Shown one piece after another: positions 19,290-31,589 of a stretch of 64,000 nucleotides of DNA. A program made the position numbers and the translations under genes. The stretch lies in assembly GCF_000218685.1 (NCBI RefSeq), contig NW_006763296.1:610715-674714 (forward strand), written 5' to 3'. Numbering within the stretch: position 1 is the first letter of the stretch; every line of letters starts with the position of its first letter. A model generated the notes under the pieces. The model saw only the letters and a program-made list of their open reading frames with translations. It did not search any database and was not told where the DNA came from. The stretch comes from Serpula lacrymans var. lacrymans S7.9. Lineage: Eukaryota; Basidiomycota; Agaricomycetes; Boletales; Serpulaceae.

Positions 19290-21933
19290 ATGGAGGTTAG
19301 TACTCATCAGGCTCTTGGCTACAATCATCCTCACCAGACCCACAGCAGGCGCCTTGGGCTTGATAGCCTGACCAGAAGAGATGCCAATGACTCTGAGTCC
19401 AGTCAGCCGGAGTTTACTGTGAGCTTTTCACCCGTAATATCTCCGGATACTGGGTTACTTACACTTTCTCTAGTTTGCGGCTGTGTCCATCGGTCTGCTC
19501 ATAGGTTGTTTGCTATGCTTCACGAATCTTTACTTTGGTCTGCAAACGGGCTGGATCAGCATGTGCGTGTACTTTGTTCACCAATAAACCCATTATAATG
19601 ACATCTCTGCAGGATGTCCCTTCAATCAGCCCTCATAGGTTTCCTACTATCAAAGATGCTCCCAAAGCCGCTTTCTCCACAAGAAATCATCGTGGTCCAA
19701 ACCACTGCGGTTGCTACTGGCACTGTGCGTTTTTATTTGCATCAAATATTTCATTTGCTTTATAACGAGAGCTTTAGATGCCACTTGCTGCGGGATTTGT
19801 GGGTATCTTACCTGCCTTGGGCTTACTTAGCGAGGAGAAGGATGGGACGCCTCCTATCCATCTCTCTTGGATTGCGGCGATAGGATGGTCTTGCTCTATT
19901 GCATTTTTTGGGTACGTATATCTTAAGCCTGAAAAGAAGACTGTTCAATGTGCAACATTAGAGTTTTCCTATCCCCACCCATTCGAAAACAAGTTGTAGG
20001 TCTATCTAAATCGCTGGTACTCGATCAAATATCTGAAATATTATTCTCAGATTATAGAAGAACAACTTGCATTTCCATCAGGGACAGCCACGGCGCAGCT
20101 AATCTCCGTTCTTCATCGATTGCCACCCCCTGATACTTCTCTGAGACGTCGTAATGGATATACGGAGGTCGACACAGAGGATATTTCTGAGGGCACGTTA
20201 CTGAATGACTCATTGAATCCCGAGGAGAGTATAGATCGCGTAGAAGACGAAAGAGAAGTTGTCACCCAAGAAGGCTGGTCAGATCTCGTTTACAGCTTCC
20301 TTGCGTCCGGTGCTATGACAGTTCGTATCATTATCATAACACCATTTTCATGGGCAAATGTATCTGACAAAGTTTAATAGCTTGCAGCATACTTTTTCCC
20401 TATCGTCTTTTCGATACCTCTATTTGGAAAATACTTGGCGCGCGAGTGGCTGTGGTCGTTTACTCCCAGTTTATCTTACGTGGGGCAAGGTAAGGGATGA
20501 GTTTGTGTTGTGTTGGGAATATCGGAATAACACTTCTGTGTAGGAATCATCATGGGCTTTCCTACGACGCTCAGTATGAACTTGGTAGGTTACACAAAGT
20601 TATGACATTGATATGTGGCTAAATTCCACTAGGGTATGCTCGTGGGCTGGGGTATTCTTTCGCCAATATCTAAATACTCTGGATGGGCCCCTGGCCCCGT
20701 TGGCGACATGTCGACTGGTGCTCGAGGATGGATACTCTGGGTATCTCTCGCTATAATGTGTTCCGACAGTGTCGTTTCACTGCTTCCTGTTGTCTATGAA
20801 TCTGGTATGAAGCTATTGCGAAGTTCCTCGATACAGCTGGAGGACGATCAGAACAAAGACCATGAAGTTGAAACTGAGGATAGACTGGTTCCCATTCGTT
20901 GGGTGGTGAATGGATTACTTGGCAGTGTCATCATTGGCACTCTCCTCGTATGGATGGTATTTGGAAATGAAGGTATCAAGCCATGGGCAACGTTGATTGG
21001 ATTTGTGATGGGTGGATTACTAAGTATTCTTGGGTATGCAACAGCTCTAATGTGTACATTGTCAAGTCGCTAACACAAAAGCCTCAGAGTTCGCGCCTTG
21101 GGAGAGACTGATCTGAACCCTGTTAGTGGTTTGGGCAAGATTTCACAACTACTCTTCGCTTGGATACAGCCAGGAAATGTGGTGGCCAACATCATTGCAG
21201 GAGGCGTAGCAGAGGCTGGTGCTCAACAGTACGTGCTAGATTGTCCACTCGTCTTGTCCTTCGTCCTAACTCGTCGATAGGGCTGGAGATCTGATGCAAG
21301 ATCTGAAAACTGGGCATCTCATACATGCGTCACCCAGAGCTCAGTTCTTTGGTCAACTGATCGGCTCATTGTTGTCCATCGTTGTCTCAGCTACTGCCTA
21401 TACTCTCTACAATCGAGCGTACGAAATACCTGGGCCTTCTTTCCCCGCGCCAACCGCCTATGTCTGGCTCAGCCTGGCACGCCTCCTTCGTACGCAATTC
21501 CAAATGACACCTATTCTTTCTACTTACTAACTCTTTCCCGTTAGGTGATGGCCAACTTCCAGACTATAGTCAGGTATACATGGTGGTCTTCGCCGCGGTA
21601 TTTTCTATCATCGCAGGCGTGAAAATCTTCGCAGTCCGACGACGTGCCAGCTACGCAAAGTGGATTCCTTCGGGGGTTGCGTTCGCCATTGGCTTTCTCA
21701 ACACGCCTTCCTTCTCGCTTGCTCGTTTGATAGGAGGCATCGTCGAGTACCTCTATCACACCCGCGTCGCCAAGTCAGGCGGGGCAGACATTCGGCTGAT
21801 TGTCATCGCCAGTGGATTCGTCCTTGGAGAAGGTGTCATTAGCATAGTCTCTCTCGTGCTTCGGACGTTTGGTGTGGGCGTCGCTAGTTGTTGGGGGTGC
21901 AGTGGGGGAATTTGTGCAGGGTGTCCTGCGTGA
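19290..21933 (+). CDS. OPT-family oligopeptide transporter
   Basis: A multi-spanning proton-coupled carrier of the OPT superfamily, which moves small peptides or metal chelates across plasma or vacuolar membranes. The gene has about nine short introns. The start at 19290 opens a short acidic cytosolic tail that splices directly to the first membrane span (FAAVSIGLLIGCLLCFTN, then LYFGLQTGWIS). Other diagnostic blocks: QEIIVVQTTAVATGTMPLAAGF, IEEQLAFPSGTATAQ, NPVSGLGKISQ (the OPT signature) and a final ASGFVLGEGV region. An acidic loop of about 60 residues near 20150-20280 is likely cytosolic. The signatures are nearer the YSL-like metal-chelate branch than the PTR2-like peptide branch, so the substrate is open. 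No break seen. Confidence 0.92.
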
Positions 21934-22267
21934 AAAACCATTGCCGTCGCATGGTCGACATCAGATTAGATTAATATATCGTTGCGCCCACGATTTCATT
22001 TTGTAAAAATACAAATTCATTTTGTGCAAGGGTGTTTGGCGCGATGGACACGTTGCCTCAAACGTCACTCCACGATGTTGTTTCCGTAATAGTCCAAACG
22101 TGGTTTTGCAAAAGGGCAACCCTTGCTCTCCACCCATCACATTCGCCCCATTAGGCCGCCATCTCCACTCCTCGCGCTTCATGCCCTCTGTACTTGCATT
22201 CTGAGCACTCATTATCGCTATATTTTTATTTGGGAGGAGCCCATCGCCGCCCTGACTGCAAACCACC
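21934..22267. other. Intergenic, no gene seen
   Basis: About 330 bp between the OPT stop and the SARAF-like start; presumably terminator and promoter. Nothing distinctive. Confidence 0.5.
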
Positions 22268-23605
22268 ATGTCTCGCGTCACCCTCGAGAGCATCCCTGCG
22301 CTCACATTCTACAAGGACTCGGTAACGCTCGCTCGACGAACGAGCCCTATCCCCCAACTCGTCTGCCTCGGGAAACCCTGCAGCCTATACACACCCGATG
22401 TCGTCCGATGCGAGAACATAGGAGGAAGCGGAGCCGAAGTGGACTGGAGGGTACGTCAAAACGCGCGCGCGCTCGAGGCTTTCTCGAGTACTGCAGTCCT
22501 CGGAAGCTGACGCCTTCCTTTCGTTATTCGTTTTTTTTTATTGTCTTTTTTTTCGCACTTGGTGATGTGCAGTGCGAAGCAGACCTCCCTTCCTCCCTGC
22601 GTTTTGGGAAAGTGCAAGTGTCTTGTGAGGGCTGGACAGGACCTGGTGATCCATACGTTCTAAAAGGTCAGTTTTCGAAACATCCCAGCCCAAAGCTTCT
22701 GTTTTTCGAGCTGCGAACCCCTCTGTACTCCATCGCTTTCTTACACCCTGCCCTTCCCTCCCTTTTACAGGTTCATGCGCCCTAGAGTACCATCTCGTCC
22801 AGCTCCCCAACAGCCTCCGCGACAACCCTTCCAGCCTCTCAGGCGCTTGGTCCTACCTAAAGGGTCAGTCAATCACTCCCAACTCTCCCCTCCCCATCAT
22901 CATGATTAACACCTCCACACCCAACACCCCTGCCTCTGCCCATGCTTATGCCTATGCTAACTAACCAAAACCCCCCGCTCCTCCGCAGGCCTCGACCTCT
23001 CAGGCATCCTCTTCATCCTCGTCTGGACCTTCATCCTCCTCACGATCGCCTACAAAATGCTGGCCTCCTGCATACGCGCGTACCGCCTCCACCGGCCCTC
23101 CTCCTCCTCCGCCCCCCCGCAGCCCACCCCTCCGCCCTACTCCTCGCACGGCGGGGGAGGCGGGGGCCCAGGGGCCTTCCCAGGCACCTACAGCGACGAC
23201 GACGCATCGTACCGCAGCCCCCCTCCTCCCTACACCAAACACCTCCCTCCCGACGCCAGTGCAGGTTCGAATTCCGGTGCAGGTTCGAGTTCAGGTGCGG
23301 GCGCAGGCGGCGGCGAGGCCTGGAGACCCGGCTTCTGGACGGGCGCAGCCCTAGGCGGCCTCGGCGGCCACCTCCTCCACCGCGGCGGCCCCGCCCCGCC
23401 GCGCCCCCGCTCCCCGCTCTACGACTGGGAGCGCGAGCGCGAGCGCCCGCCGCTGTTCATGGGCGCCGCGCCGCGCTATCGGCCGTCGTACCCGTCGTCG
23501 CCGCCGCCGTTTGGATACCCGGATCGGGGGGAGGGGTCGTCGTCGGGGAGGAGCTTGGGGGGGATGAGGAGCAGTACGGGCTTTGGGGGGTCGAGTGTGC
23601 GGTGA
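22268..23605 (+). CDS. SARAF-like (TMEM66 family) membrane protein
   Basis: Four exons: 22268-22450, 22573-22666, 22771-22863 and 22989-23605, summing to 328 residues. The N-terminal part matches the SARAF family, ER proteins that restrain store-operated calcium entry in animals: LTFYKDSVTLARRTSPIP, LVCLGKPC, CEADLPSSLRFGK, VSCEGW, DPYVLKGSC. A single transmembrane span follows (LSGILFILVWTFILLTIAYK, near residues 128-147). The long C-terminal tail is proline-, glycine- and arginine-rich and likely cytosolic and disordered. No classical signal peptide is visible at this start, which is odd for a family that normally has one; an upstream exon is possible. GC content of the last exon is much higher than its neighbours. 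Confidence 0.85.
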
Positions 23606-24186
23606 GGGGCGAGGGTGGTGAGGAGGGGGAGGGGGGTGGTGCTTGAAAATGTTTGAGAGAGAGAGAGAGTGTGTGTGTGTGTAAATTAGAAGCTGAAGAG
23701 GTGTTTTCGGTAGCTTTCTTTATCAATGTTGTTGTATCTGCTTTCATCTGCGTCAAGTCCGGTTCCAAGCTCTCACCCAAGACTCTCCGCGTCTGAAGCC
23801 TGCCTCAACCTCCCCGCGCCCAAGAACCGTTCACAGCTCGCACGACACCATATGCAAGATTCACAGTATCACACCATGATATTATCAAGCAAAAGCTCTA
23901 GCAAGAGCATAAAGACGACGACGACTAGGTTATATAATGCAACTCTTAACGTTAAAATAAACAAGGATCATACACATACCCCCACCTTTACCTTTCATCC
24001 CGAGTACCAGCCTTGTGAATGAATGCGTCGACGAAACCTACTGATACAAATTGCCAAATCTCCATAAATGCCTTTTTTTTGTTTTTTGTATTGTTTTTGC
24101 CGAAATGCTGAATGCTGAACCGCCTATATCACCCACCTCACCCCATCCCCCCCTCAAGCCCACTCAGTACGCAGTACCGAGACCCC
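23606..24186. other. Intergenic between convergent genes; GA/GT microsatellite
   Basis: About 580 bp between two convergent stop codons. A GAGA run followed by a GTGT run sits near 23654-23682. No gene seen. Confidence 0.6.
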
Positions 24187-26845
24187 TCACGACTCGGAAT
24201 GAGCGCGTGTATAGAGAGCTTGGATCTCCGCAGAGTCAGATTCGCTCATGCTAGCCGCACCCCCTCTCAGATCCTTGCTCACCCTCGACCTCCCCCTCCT
24301 CTCCTCCCTCCTCGCCTTTCGCCGACCTCCCCCCACGCTCGCACCGCCATACACCACGTCGACGCTCCCTCCCATCCCAGCTTCCACCTCCCCCTCCCCC
24401 TGTCCCTGCTTCCTCCCCCGTCCACCCGCACCGGCACTCCTCCCGCCAAGCCCCACCTCAGGCCTCACCAAGCCCGTCAACGCCACCGAGAGCACCACCA
24501 CCCCGGCCGCACACGCAAAGATCGCCTTGGGCATCCACGCCACGGTCGAGGCGTAGATGACGCTGAAGAGGATGGGCCCTAGGATGGTCTGGCCGACGGC
24601 TTGGAGGACGGCGAGCGCGCCGAAGAGGGCGCCCGGCTCGATGTCTTCCGCGTCTCCCTCCTCATCGTCTTCGGCGTCGTGTACCTCGGCGACTTCGCAT
24701 ACTTCATGGTCATCGCGTTGATGTGGGTCGTGCAGCCGACGAGACGCTTTTGCCTGCTCACGCACCAACGCGCGCGCTTGGAGGGTGCATAGAGCCAGAC
24801 TCTGTACGGCCGGCATCACCCCAGAGCCAAGACTGCTCAAGGAAGTAGCCCCGACGAACAACGCTTCCGAGACCGCAAATCCCGTCCCTTCTCCTCCTCC
24901 TCCTCCTTGCCCTTCTCCCCCTCCCTGCATGCGCGCCCCAAGCGACGACACCGGCGGCAACGGCGCCAGCACCACCAGCGTGTGCGAGATCACGTCGAGG
25001 AAGATGGAGCAGCGCATGAGCAAGAGGTCGAATTGCATTTCTCTCAAGAGATCGTTCTTGGTCGGTTTTCGCTTCGCAACGTTCAGCACCCCTTGATCGT
25101 GCCCGTTATTGCCTGCCTTTGCTTGCGACGTGGAGGTGGCGGCGTAGGATGTGCTCGTGCTCGCTGCGAGCTGTAGATCGGGCTTGGGTTGAGTTGGAGG
25201 TAGAGTGCGTGATGCTGACGCTGAGACTGAGACCGAGGTGTCGGATGGCGAGGTTGAGCGGATGGGCTTGAACGTCGTGATGACAACTATCATCATAAAC
25301 AAGAATCAGCCACGACTCGAAAACGAAGAACAAAAACCAGAGGAACCAAGAGAGAACACCCACAAGGAAGCACGATCAACAAATTCAGCGCCCTCACCCC
25401 ACCCATAAACGAAATATAGTAACTCAGCTTCTCAGCCGCCCAGCCATACACATGTTCGGCATAGAGGTACTTGATCTGGAAGACGCCGGAGGAGAGGAGG
25501 TGGAGGAAGAGGGCGAGGGCGAGGAAGGTGAGGCTCCAGTCTTTGGGTGGGTTTGTGAGGGAGGAGGGGTTTGGGGACGGGACGGGAGAGGGGAGGAAGA
25601 TGGAGAGGGGGGAGAGGAAGGCGCGGGCGAGGAGGAGGGGGGCGGAGAGCCAGGTGGGGGTGGTGGATGGGGTAGAGGAGGGGAGATTTCCTTTGGACTT
25701 GCTCTTTGCACTGGCCCTAGCCTTCGCCCCCGCCGTCCTTCGCTCGACAGGTAACGACTCGGGAAAGACAAACATGACCAAAAGGAGATTGACAAAGGAA
25801 CAGGTGATAGCCACCCAGAAGACACTGGTGACGGTCTGGAGCTCATGGCCGCCTACTCTGACTGTGGGGGTTACGAAGAGGGGCAGGGGGTGGGCGATGA
25901 GGAAGGCGCCGATGATGGGACCGAGGGCGAGGCCGATGAAGGAGACGCCGGAGAAGCGGGAGAAGATGCGGGCGCGTGAGCCGGGGGAGGTGCAGTCTGC
26001 GATGTAGGCAGTGAGGGCGCCGTTGAGAGTTGAGGTGCCGCCTGAGAGACCCTCGAGGATGGGTGCGATGATGAGGAGCTTGTGGGAGTGGGAGGAGAGG
26101 AGGGAGTGGGGAGTGGAGACGAGGATGAAGGCGAGGTCGCTGTGGGGGTGTTAGTGATTAGTACTAGGATAGGAGGGAGGGAACGAACGTGAGGAAGAGA
26201 CCGCATGTGGCTATTGCAAGGACGCGTGTGCGGCCGTGACGTTCACCGAACTTGCCCCACCAGGCTGTGGTGAGAGCGGAGAGGGCACCCATGGTGGTTG
26301 TCATGATGGTCTGTGTGCGGGCAGCGCGTGCTTGTACTGCGGGGTCTGAGACGCATTTTGAGGAGGGAATGGTGCGTGGGTCGTTCTCTGGGTCGTCGTC
26401 GATATCGGTGTAGTGGAGGGGGATGAGGTGTGGACCTGCGGGGTCGAGGGAGTGGTGTATGGGGTGGAGGAGGGAGAGGTGGGTGTGGAGGGTGTGGTTG
26501 TAGAGCTCGTGGTCGTGGCCGTGGAGAGAGTTGCACGCGAGCTGGGTGAAGACCTCGACACGTGAAGCGAGGGTCATTCCGCGCTGAAAGAGAGTGAGCG
26601 CGCGGGGGAGTGTATGGCAGGCAGTGCACTTACAGTAAGGGAAGCGACGAGGGCGAAAGGAACGAGCCTGGTGTGGATGGTCAGCGGGAGACAGGAAAGA
26701 GGGGGAGGACTGACCAGAGTGGTCTCGGGCGGTAGAAGGGCTTCTTTGGGGTGGAGGGAAGGAGCGGGGCAGACTCTGCGAGTCGGATGGGCGAGAACGC
26801 GGTGTTCTCGTCAGCGACGATGGGCTCTGTGACGAGACTGGACAT
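24187..26845 (-). CDS. MFS transporter
   Basis: A major facilitator carrier, most like the tetracycline/TCR-type general transporters that are common in Agaricomycetes. The start (26843-26845) opens a cytosolic tail with APLLPSTPKKPF, then the first membrane span (LVPFALVASLT). Key MFS blocks: GALSALTTAWWGKFGERHGRTRVLA (loop 2-3 signature, near 26255), LEGLSGG, and LALGPIIGAFL. A central cytosolic loop is very rich in serine and proline (near 25560-25740). The second half of six spans ends at 24187. At least six short introns. Loops carry strong GC-rich, low-complexity sequence. Substrate unknown; a drug or nutrient exporter role is possible. Confidence 0.88.
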
Positions 26846-27504
26846 GGCGGTAGTGCTGAGTACGATACCAGACTGTGTATTTTATAAGTCTGACCACGCC
26901 CTGACCACGCCTCGCGATATGACCAATCCAGTCCATTCCCTTATCGCCCTTATCCCTCTCGCCCCCTCCCTCCCGCTCGTTGCCCACCACGTCCCCTCCA
27001 TGTCGTCGTCGTCGTCGTCGTCATCGTCTTTGTCCGCTCGTCGTCGTCGTCGTCGTCATCGTCGTCTCCGACGTCACCCGTCTCGACCACCGGCATTAGC
27101 CGACTCGATCTCGATCACGGGACTAGCCCGGGGAACCCACCAAGCTCTCCCTCCACCCATATCGGAGGCAACAACCCCCACTCGTAGACGCCACTTGGCC
27201 ATTAAAGTGACTTTTCGCATGTTCCCACGTGTAAACGTCGCCCACAGTCATACGGCATACGAGTGCATGCGACATTCAAAGCACTCAACATGACCGTCAT
27301 TGATTGATGGGCCCCGAACTTGCTGCACTAGACCGAATCATGCAGCCTCGAAAGCGTGATAGTAGCATTCGTAAACAGTCATCGATCGTATTCGAGCACA
27401 CACCCCAACAAACAAACGATATAGGTATGTCGTTTCCCCGTGCAGTGCCGAGCGACGTTTTTGCTCACCCTCCTCTTTGCACACCGCTGCAACAAGCAAC
27501 CGCA
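26846..27504. other. Intergenic; TCG-type trinucleotide repeat
   Basis: About 660 bp between the MFS start and the P450 stop. A (TCG)n/(CGT)n run lies at about 27001-27064. No gene seen. Confidence 0.6.
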
Positions 27505-30190
27505 TTACCTCTTGACAAACTTCAACGGCACGTCCTTGATCCCCAGCGCCAGTGTCAACGTGGCCTGCATCGCGCGTTGGCGCCATTCCTGTGGAGTGGG
27601 AAAAGGGGGGGGTAAAAGGAGGAGAAATGATGAGATGGTTGAAATAATAATAATAATAGATAAAGTAGCCACCCCTACCTCGGTCGTCTCTCCCGTCCGT
27701 AACAACGGCTCTACTTTCCAGTCACGAAGCAGTAGCGTGAGGAAGCATACGGCTTCTGTCGTGGCGAACTTGCGTCCGATACAAGCGCGCGGGCCTGTCG
27801 GATGAATCATTGGGGAGATGGTGGAAGCGGGAGGTGGAAGTTTTGGAGGATTGATAACAATGGTAACCACACCCAATCGGAAAACGTTTAGCACGCTTGA
27901 CGATAAACACAAGCCACAATTGGTGAAGAACCGTACGCACCAACACTGAACGCCGTAAATGGCTCTGAATCCTGCATACTAGATGGTCCCTTGGTGGCGT
28001 TGTCACCGTGTTCCACAGATGACGATGATTCAGATGTATTCTTTGAATACCATCGTGAGGGGCGATACACCTCTGGCTCTGAAATATAGCGAGGGTTGTA
28101 TTCTGGATGCACAGGTCACAGGTTAGCGAAAGTAAAGGTAAAGGTAAAGAGAGGGGGATGATTGAGGGGTATACGCACGAACGCCAACCATGTCTATCAG
28201 GATTTGCACGCCCTTCGCGACGGGTAATACTACGTTTTCCTCAATTCCAGCCGAGCTTAGCCTGGGATAGACAAGCGTGGTGTCTTGTTTGGCTTCTCGG
28301 ATGAGCACGGCGCCGCCAGCTGGATGAGAACACAAAAGTGATAGGGGTGAGGGGGGCAATCGAACGAAAGCCACTCGTCAGAAACTTGACCATATAGAAT
28401 AGGGGGTGATACATACGGAACATGCGTACACCCTCGTGAAATGCAGCGAGCACTTTATCCAGTTTTGAGTAGTCTTTGAACGTCTGATGATTTAAGAAAG
28501 GATTAAATGAGTTCTCATGGGGGGAGAGATTTCGTGTACGTGTATGTCGGTCATGACAACACCCAGGTCTGATCACGAATAGACACGGGCTACGCATGGG
28601 AGGGAGTGGAACGTACCGGCTCTCTTTCTCCGACGATGTCCTGAATGTGTGCTACGATTTCATTTTGAACTGTCTGGTCGAGCGCTAGTAACGCGAGTGT
28701 GGCAGCAAGGGAGTGGGCAGTTGTTTCTGTTTGGAAAGATGGTGGGTAAGAGTAAACGCCAGCGGCAGACGCGCGTGTATCAGAACAGGACCAATGGGGC
28801 TGGGCTGGGACAAGCGAACATAAACGCACGGTGGCCTGCGATCAAAAGCACAAACACATTTCCAATCTAATACAGATATGTATAAGTATATAAGTGCATC
28901 TGATATTGTGAAAAAAAAAAAAAAAATCTCTGAAAACTTACCAACTCATAGTCACTCAAAGTCGCTTTCCCATCCGATTCACTTTCCTGCACTAGCAGAT
29001 TAAAAACGTCCTTCCTCCAATCATCATTTTCCGCCTTCCTCGTGCGGATGTCCGCCTTGCGAGACTGTATATGGTTCCGCATGAACGTCCGCATCGTATC
29101 GTACGCCTTGCGCGTGCGCTGAATCCACGGTATGGGGAGCGACCATAGCCAGGTTGGCGCAACGATGGAGAATGTAAGCGTTTGCGTGATCGTGTAGACA
29201 GCGTCTTGTATCGTCATCGACCCTGATCCGCTCGGAGGCGACTCCCATGTGAATGGAAGACCAAAACCACACGAGGTGATGATGAGCAGCGCGTATTTAG
29301 ACGCGATATCTTGGAAAGACGGGGCTTCGACCACTCGTTTCTCGTCCCAGCCTTCCGCAGCTATCATATCGTAGTACGTCCGGAGAGACTCTGACCACAC
29401 CAGGTCGTAACTACGTGTGTAAAACTATAATGAGGGCAAGAAATGAGCTATATCGAATCGATATGACATACGTTTCGTTGCTGAATGCTGGAGCCATGAC
29501 GCGCCTGTATTTCCGCCACTGGGCACGTCCCGCATCTACAATATTAGGCCCCCAAAATCTGTATGTGATTGACCGTGTCAGGTGAGCGATACGAGCACAC
29601 CCCGCAAATCGGTCGTGACGCACGTGAGTGCTGGAGTCATCGCGTTTGACTTGTCAAAAGGCCCTGTCTGACTCTCGTTTGATATCACCTGCTTTGCTAT
29701 TTCCATGTTGTTGATATATAATTCTGGTGCACCGCTTAGGATGGGCACGACTGAGAATATTTCGGCATTGAATTGTTTATAAACTGTAGATTTCGAAAGA
29801 TACTAAACACGATAAGTAAGATAAGTCATCAAAAGCACTTACGAAACTTCCTCCAATCCCACATAAACATCAGACCTGGATTCCATTTCTTTGAGGATGG
29901 GAGTATGACTCCGATAGGAGAAAGCGGTTGAAATGGAACTCTGAATCCAGGGAGATGACCCACAGCCTAGAAATAGATGCTATCGATATTTACAGCTCGT
30001 GGTGATCCCTTTCAAGGGGAAAAGTCAATATGTGCACCTTAAGGTTACTATTGAATTTGACAACCCTTGACACCACCCAGACGGCTATGAAGGCAAGCGA
30101 TGCCTCTATGATGCTGACTGCATGCAGAAAAAGGTGGTCAACGACATAATATAATATTTGCGCTTTGGATGGAGAGTGGAACGCACCCAT
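27505..30190 (-). CDS. Cytochrome P450 (copy 1)
   Basis: A class II microsomal monooxygenase of about 560 residues in roughly 12 exons; electrons would come from P450 reductase. The first exon gives a membrane anchor (IEASLAFIAVWVVSRVV). Then GHLPGFRVPFQPL, FWGPNIVDAGRAQWRKYRR (C-helix), SCGFGLPFTWESP, the I-helix (NVFVLLIAGH), K-helix EGVR (ExxR), YRPSRWY and the heme loop FSVGPRACIG with its cysteine, split by an intron. All main landmarks are present. One oddity: across the intron the I-helix motif reads AGHQT, not AGHET. Its closest relatives in the window are the pseudogene at 30.6-31.5 kb and copy 2 at 35.9-38.6 kb. Start choice between a few ATGs is uncertain. Confidence 0.9.
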
Positions 30191-30600
30191 ATTCGATTTC
30201 GCAAAAGTTCTCGATCTTGTGTTTGTTTATACGTACCTGATTGTGTGTCAGAAAGATAACAGTTCAGCGGAATGTCAGAACGATTCCCACTGGAACTATA
30301 CTTATGTCGAGTCGGAGTCTCGGGACATATTTCGGTTCATAGACTGAACTAAGCCGCATCCCAAATCATCAGCCTAATGACAAATTCTCACCACATTCAA
30401 TTTCACTGATTTACGTACAATGTTTTGCTGAACCGACCTTGAAGCTATGTTAGTAAGCATGGAATGGGCGCTGAAAGCGAACGACGTACAGTATTAGTAC
30501 GCGTAGCATACGATCACAGACGTACCTTCATATTGTGTAGAACTATGCTCGTCCGTCAAAGATAGTTTATTTATGGATTCCAAGCGTCCACTAGAGCAGA
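30191..30600. other. Intergenic, no gene seen
   Basis: Upstream region of P450 copy 1; presumably its promoter. No other signal. Confidence 0.5.
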
Positions 30601-30639
30601 CCCACACAAAAGTTGAACGAGTGTTTCCGTCCGTACGCG

Positions 30640-31520
30640 ATGATGAATGATTTCGAATGAAAGACTGCAAGCAATAAAACTCTCCCACTAAAAATTACTT
30701 CCCAATCGCGTAGCAGCGCCGCCAGGAAGCACACAGCTTCTGTTTTGCGAACTTGCCCCCGATACAAGGGCGTAGGCCTATACCAGTGGAAGTAAAGCAA
30801 TATTGGGCAGTATCACAGTTTGGGAAAGATGGCAGGAAATGTGTCGAACACTGGGATATATCGCGAAACGTGATGGAGGACGAGATTTTTGGATGTTAGA
30901 GAGGCCACGCAAATAAAAAATATCAGTCCACTTATCAACAACGAAGTCAAGTGAAAAACTAGCGTACCGATACCGAAAGCTGTGAACGTCTCCAAATCTT
31001 GCAAACTAGATTCCTGCTCCGCTGTATCACCGCCCGAGGATGGTGATGGGTCCTTTGCATGTCGTTGCGACAGGCGATACACGTATGGCGCTGGAAAGTG
31101 GAACGGACGGCATTTCAAAATCGAGACTGGTAGCGTGTATCAAGGGAAGAAGATAACATGACAATGAAAAAAAATAAAAACCCAAGTCAGTGTCCACGTA
31201 GAACCCACAACTGATGTGCTCAGTTTATGCACGAATACCAATCATATCCACTGCTAGAAGAAAACCAGGCTCTCTTCAATCGACCTTTAGGATTGGGGTA
31301 AGATGTCGGAAGAACAACAACGCTCTGAATCCAGGGAGGGGAAGATAACCCACAATCTGGAAGTGGAAGCATCACAGCTATTGTATGTCGTCGTCGCCAT
31401 GAACAAAGTTGAAAATGCACCCCGAGATTGCTAATGAAATCGATAACACCTCGAGACAAGCCAGATAGTAAAAACACCAGTGGTGCATCTGTGATGGTCC
31501 CCGGATATATTTGGCTAGTG
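30640..31520 (-). pseudogene. Cytochrome P450 pseudogene, internally deleted
   Basis: Homologous to copy 1 but reduced to its ends. From 31520 down: the N-terminal exon (SRGVIDFISNLGVHF), the start of the next exon (GYLP, GFRA-like), then directly the later VDMIGIRA block, so the middle (C-helix to K-helix, about 300 codons) is gone. Next come YVYRLSQRHAKD and ETFTAFGIG, and finally the heme loop LRPCIGGKFA, which is frameshifted right after the cysteine before TEAVCFLAALLRDWE. It cannot make an enzyme. Confidence 0.85.
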
Positions 31521-31589
31521 AAGCACTTGCGCAAGCGGTGCTTGGATGAAAGGATTGGGCTTACCCATATTGAAGTTGGTACATTGATT

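Noticed and set aside
22942..23646. 234-codon frame very rich in Arg and Pro
   Set aside because: It is the alternative-frame shadow of the GC-rich last exon of the SARAF-like gene.
25452..26007. Long plus-strand frames rich in Glu and Gly opposite the MFS gene
   Set aside because: They are antisense shadows of the Ser/Pro-rich MFS loop; GC-rich DNA keeps several frames open.
27001..27064. Trinucleotide run considered as coding
   Set aside because: A simple TCG/CGT repeat in the MFS upstream region without a flanking gene model.
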